NCBI GenBank assembly: GCA_964035795.1
Contig: OZ038322.1
Span: 19,012,674 to 19,076,673 of the forward strand
Direction of reading: 5' to 3'
DNA length: 64,000 nucleotides
Origin: Pterobdella sp. o SKG-2022
Taxonomy: Eukaryota > Annelida > Clitellata > Hirudinida > Piscicolidae
Shown here: piece by piece, positions 60,265 to 64,000 of the stretch
How the letters are laid out: every line of letters begins with the position of its first letter
How positions within the stretch are numbered: the stretch's first letter is position 1
The notes under the pieces: model-generated
Database searches by the model: none
What the model saw: the letters and a program-made list of their open reading frames with translations, nothing else
What the model was told of the DNA's origin: nothing
Made by a program: the position numbers and the translations under genes

Positions 60265-61517
60265 TTAGGCTAGAGTAACAGATTCGTCATTTATTGGTGG
60301 GCTTTCGAGATATTTATAATGAAAGCAGCAAACATTACCAGAAACCAGCCCTACAAAGAGAAACCCGTCAGAGTCGATATGGATGGCAGAAGGAAGGTTT
60401 ATGCCACGTTCCATGTTGAAGAGTAGGATGGGTTCAGATTGAAGGTGTGTATCCAACATCAGAACACGGTTTTTAGAAAGATCTGTCAATAAAATAGTTT
60501 TTGATGGACGATGATAGACAATGTCGGAAATGTTTTGGAAGTAATGGCTTTTAAAGCCTGAAGATTGCGTGCCATCAGAATCAACCACTTTGAGTTGTAG
60601 CGAATCTTCGTCCTCACGTTTCTCTCCACACAAAACCAATGTATGCAACGAATCGATACACACTCCCTTCAGCAAAGGTTGAACCTCAAGGCCCCGTATT
60701 AAATAACGCATAAAAACACCCTCATAATTGAACTCTATGGCATTGAATCCACTGGGGGTAGAAAATTTGAAAAACACAAATATCCCATTATGAAAACAAT
60801 CTATTGAAACAGACTGTTCTGGCACTTCGAAGAATCCAACAATTTTACTTTTTGACGACGAAACTTTCCACACACAAGAGTTTTCACCGTCCAAAACGAA
60901 AAGGATATCCCCTGAACCACACAACGACAGAAGCTTTTGAGACGGTGTGATGTTTTTTTCAGATTTGGTGCTGTCAGATTGGTCTTTGAGGTTGCGGAAG
61001 AAAGCCTTCAAAGTATTCCTTCGACTCAGACCTAACTTTATTGAATGCAATCTGTATTGAATCATTTTGAAGTGATTAAATTCTATTTCAATAACGTTTA
61101 TTTAGTTAATTGAATTCAAGTGTTGTAGCTCCAATAATGGCAAAATAAACTATGCTTAATTCTTTTTTAATTCGTTATAAAACTTTTTTTTTCAACTAAT
61201 GTAAAGATTAAAAAAGTGATTGTGACATTTTCATTCAAAAATTAATTTTAATTTATCATAATTAATATAATTTGATTATATTAATCAAATAAAAAATGGG
61301 ATAAGCCAGTGGTCACTCACCTCACATAGCCATTTGACATGCGGTAGGTTTTGATGGAGCTTGAAGAATTGACGAGAAAATAAAGGTGGTTATTAAGTGT
61401 AGTTATAGCTTTCACTTGCATTTTATTTTCAAGTATGTGTTCTACTAATGTGTTTTCAATGAAGTTTTTCAGTTGTGAGCCTGATGTGATAGATAGTTTT
61501 ATTGAATATACTTTCAT
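60265..61517 (-). CDS. Beta-propeller-like protein (NHL-type repeats), function unknown
   Basis: Exons 61517-61321 and 61051-60265 join in phase (GTGAG|GTGAGT to AATACAG|ATTGC) to 327 aa. Repeated blade-like units can be seen: LCGSGDILFVLDGENSCVWK, YHRPSKTILLTDLSKNRVLM and LPSAIHIDSDGFLFVGL, the last close to the NHL/SGL consensus. Residues 1-65 read as a further blade (AITTLNNHLYFLVNSSSSI). No RING, B-box, signal peptide or membrane segment is visible, so it is not a full TRIM-NHL protein as modelled. Its start is only 233 bp from the stop of the pseudokinase gene on the same strand, so read-through or missed shared exons deserve a check. The exact family is uncertain. Confidence 0.6.
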
Positions 61518-61749
61518 ATAACATTATTTTTAGAATAAAGTTGTAATTTTTATGAAATATTTTTTCAAAACAAATTTGTATGCAAATTTTCAACACACGA
61601 TTTTAAAGATAAATTTATGAGACACAATTAAAAGTTAGAAAACTGTTTTTTAACAATTGGCCAATAAATAAAATCTTTTAATAGCTTTTTTTTTTCTCCA
61701 ATGGTAGGATACTTTGAAACATAAATGAGAATGAATGAACTAGTTGAAG

Positions 61750-63171
61750 CTATAGAACACAAAACCAACAAGTGCAGCCCGGCTGTGGCTGGTAGGCTTG
61801 GAAACTGGTGAGAAGATTGGTAGGTGGCCGAAGTAGATGGTCAGTTAGAAGACATTGGGATAATGTTTGTCTCAATACAGAACTTTGAATGAACCTGAAT
61901 CCCTTTATCTGGTCGGCTAAAGTATCGCTGGTGTTCAGTAGAGATTTGACGTCTCGTTCTGTTTTGACTGTGTATCATTTATACTTGTAAGGGGTGTCAT
62001 ACTACACATCCTTTGATCAGTAATAAAAGTAAAAGCATTATAAAATTAAACCATTCATAAAGCTTGATATTTTTAAAAAATTTATTTTAAAAACGTAAAG
62101 AACATACAGGGAAAAAGCTTTGCTCCTCTATTGAAAAGTTTTATAGCCGACAATGCGAAAGACCAAACATCAGTAGAGAAGTACCATAGATTGTCCTTCC
62201 ATATCTCTGGCGCCAGTTTTTCCATAGTTCTCGCTGAAATATAAATTTTTAATTTCCAATAATGCATTAATAATATAAATTACTTTAATCTATAATGAGC
62301 ATAGTGAACTTGCGAATTAATTAAAAAAAGTTAGTAACAATAAATGATAATTTTGGAAATACATAAATCAACTGGCGATTTTAACCTGTATATTCATTTG
62401 AATCGTAATAACAGTCATTCAAATCATCAGGAAGCTGCACGGCGAATTCAAAGTTGGTCAGTTTGATTGAATCCCCTTTATTTACAACCAGTATGTTTTC
62501 CAAGTTCACATTTCTCAAAATCACCCTTTTCCCGTGAATATAATCCAAAGCACATGCAATCTGATAAAACAATGATTATTTTCAGCAGCGACCTAATATA
62601 GATGTTTTGCAATAATTTAAATGTTTGAAATTATCACATACAGCAATCAACAACTATTGAATAATCAAAAGATATGATTAAATTAATTACATGATTTCAT
62701 TGTGAAATTTCTTGAATTCATATACTTATTTTACTACCCATAAATTAAAACAATATTATATGTAACAGCTTATACAGCTATACGTGTGCCAGTAACTGAA
62801 GCAGAAAGAATCAGTTGCTTTCCATGCTAGCATAGATTAGATAGCGGTAACTTATGACCTTACACCACGCTTTACGGTCTTGGGTGAGTTGAGTCTCAAC
62901 CCAAGAACTCCATAAATAAACTATATGTACTTTTTTAATATAACTTTTATGAATTATAATTTATAAAAATAATTTTAAAAAGTCACTATCGGAAACTATT
63001 CCAACCTGCACACACCACCTTATCAAAAAGTTGTTATCCACCTCGGATATCTTATATTTCAAGTAATTCAGAGTGTTTGGAATATAGGATGCTTCATAAA
63101 CCAAATATGACACTGGTGTATCACCGCTTTGACCTGGATTTATGAATATAATCAAGATTAAGTGAAACAGC
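61750..63171 (-). CDS. Pseudokinase (protein-kinase fold, degenerate catalytic motifs), 5' part missing
   Basis: Exons 63171-63006, 62560-62386, 62233-62108 and 61967-61750 join in phase to 227 codons, from about beta-strand 4 to the end of the C-lobe. Visible: hinge region PVSYLVYEASY; IACALDYIHGKRVILRNVNL, where the catalytic HRD reads LRN; ENILVV kept; the metal-binding DFG replaced by NFE (KLTNFEFAV); LAPEIWKDN at the APE position; STDVWSFALSA (helix F); and a C-lobe ending with CLLTDHLLRPPTN, which keeps the conserved Arg-Pro of subdomain XI. Loss of the catalytic Asp, the HRD His and the DFG Asp argues for a non-catalytic kinase fold; the layout is tyrosine-kinase-like. The glycine loop and beta3 Lys are not in a recognised exon; an open stretch on the minus strand at about 63300-63220 might be N-lobe sequence. 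The last exon ends with a Cys-rich GCTCWFCVL. Confidence 0.72.
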
Positions 63172-64000
63172 CTGACACAATTGTAAGAAAAACAAAAACA
63201 AAGGTATTTATTAAACTAAATTCACGGAGCTTTTTGTAAGAAAATATCACATTCTCAAGAGACTCTCCAGAACGTAAGATTTTCTTACGAATATTGTTTA
63301 ATAAAAACTCTCTGTTTGTTTTTATATTAATATAATTAAGTTTTACTAATTAATATACTTTAAATATTAGCGGAATTTCAATAAGTTGATAAGGTAGATA
63401 ATGAATGAAGAAATAACCTATTTTATTTTCAAAAAATAAAAAGCCTTAAAATAAATTTCATATAATTTCTTGAAATTATGAAAAATTTCTTATAGAAAAC
63501 TAGCTGATTTCCTAGAATAAAAGTGTTATTTTAAGTTCTTGATAATTTGATTGAACTATATAAAACTAAAAATTAAAAAAAAACATACGATATCTCTAAA
63601 AAAGCTTTAAAATCAAATGGATTTCTACATTTCTAGTCTGACAAAAAATCTCTCTATGACATATAAGCTTAATACAATTTTTATCATACCACTGTTTGTA
63701 AAATTATTTTTAGATCTGATTAGATTATACTGCTGTACATCTCCCAGTAACTGAGTTTGAAAGTAGTCGGTCTAGATTATTGATACTATAATAAAGTAAT
63801 TTATAAAAAGAGACCATTTATTTGTGAAATTATTTATTTTTATTATTCACTAGTTGTCTAGGACTTCATTTATGTTTTTAACACGATAATTTGCTTAATT
63901 CATCTCAATTTGACCGTCGTGTTTTGCTTGTATAATCAAATAAAATCAATTACGAGTATGATTATAGTGGCATTAACTTCATAAGTATCCCGACTACTGA
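63172..64000. other. Upstream of pseudokinase exon, unresolved
   Basis: Probably contains introns and N-lobe exons of the pseudokinase gene on the minus strand. One open stretch near 63300-63220 (SLENVIFSYKKLREFSL) could be such an exon but its donor phase did not fit. No other features. Confidence 0.3.

Noticed and set aside
61750..61967. First taken for a transposon fragment because it is GC-richer than its surroundings
   Set aside because: On the minus strand it is a phase-compatible last exon giving a kinase C-lobe end (CLLTDHLLRPPTN).

Overview
The window is AT-rich genomic DNA of an animal. Genes are split into many short exons with mostly GT-AG introns, and the products are animal-specific: a class I Rab11-FIP, an Ikaros/Hunchback-type finger protein, DCDC2, MTHFSD, dymeclin, a TRPC channel and a PLAT-domain lipoxygenase. 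There are no operons or bacterial features. Lys/Asn-rich proteins, SINE and LINE remnants and a very long tetranucleotide array point to a compact AT-rich invertebrate genome. The phylum cannot be fixed from the sequence alone. All gene models were built by hand from splice sites, reading-frame phase and family knowledge, with no alignment software; every listed junction was checked for phase.

Layout. The first ~34 kb is read on the + strand: a Rab11-FIP gene (448-4609), an Ikaros/Hunchback C-terminal-finger gene (6057-11285), DCDC2 (12158-15966), MTHFSD (about 16680-18316, 5' end unresolved), a repeat-rich block with two dead LINE fragments and a ~680 bp ACTT array (19.3-23.0 kb), a PRAS40/Lobe-like gene (23247-25606) and dymeclin (26650-33973). 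From ~35 kb the coding strand switches to minus: a 20-exon TRPC channel (47639-35137), a small orphan gene near 50 kb, an 18-exon lipoxygenase (58601-53056), a two-exon beta-propeller-like protein (61517-60265) and the 3' part of a kinase-fold gene with lost catalytic residues (63171-61750). DYM and TRPC converge, with 3' ends about 1.2 kb apart.

The genes do not form a pathway. Several concern membrane traffic, cilia or signalling (Rab11-FIP, dymeclin, DCDC2, TRPC, PRAS40-like), but adjacency in an animal genome is weak evidence for joint function. The most notable points are a lipoxygenase with Gly at the stereocontrol (Coffa) position and a C-terminal Val; a TRPC channel with a ~430-residue unrecognised tail in one exon and a probable GC-AG intron; an Ikaros-type protein without visible DNA-binding fingers; a pseudokinase; and a two-copy tRNA-headed SINE family in introns. 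I found no evidence of a wholly new multi-gene system.
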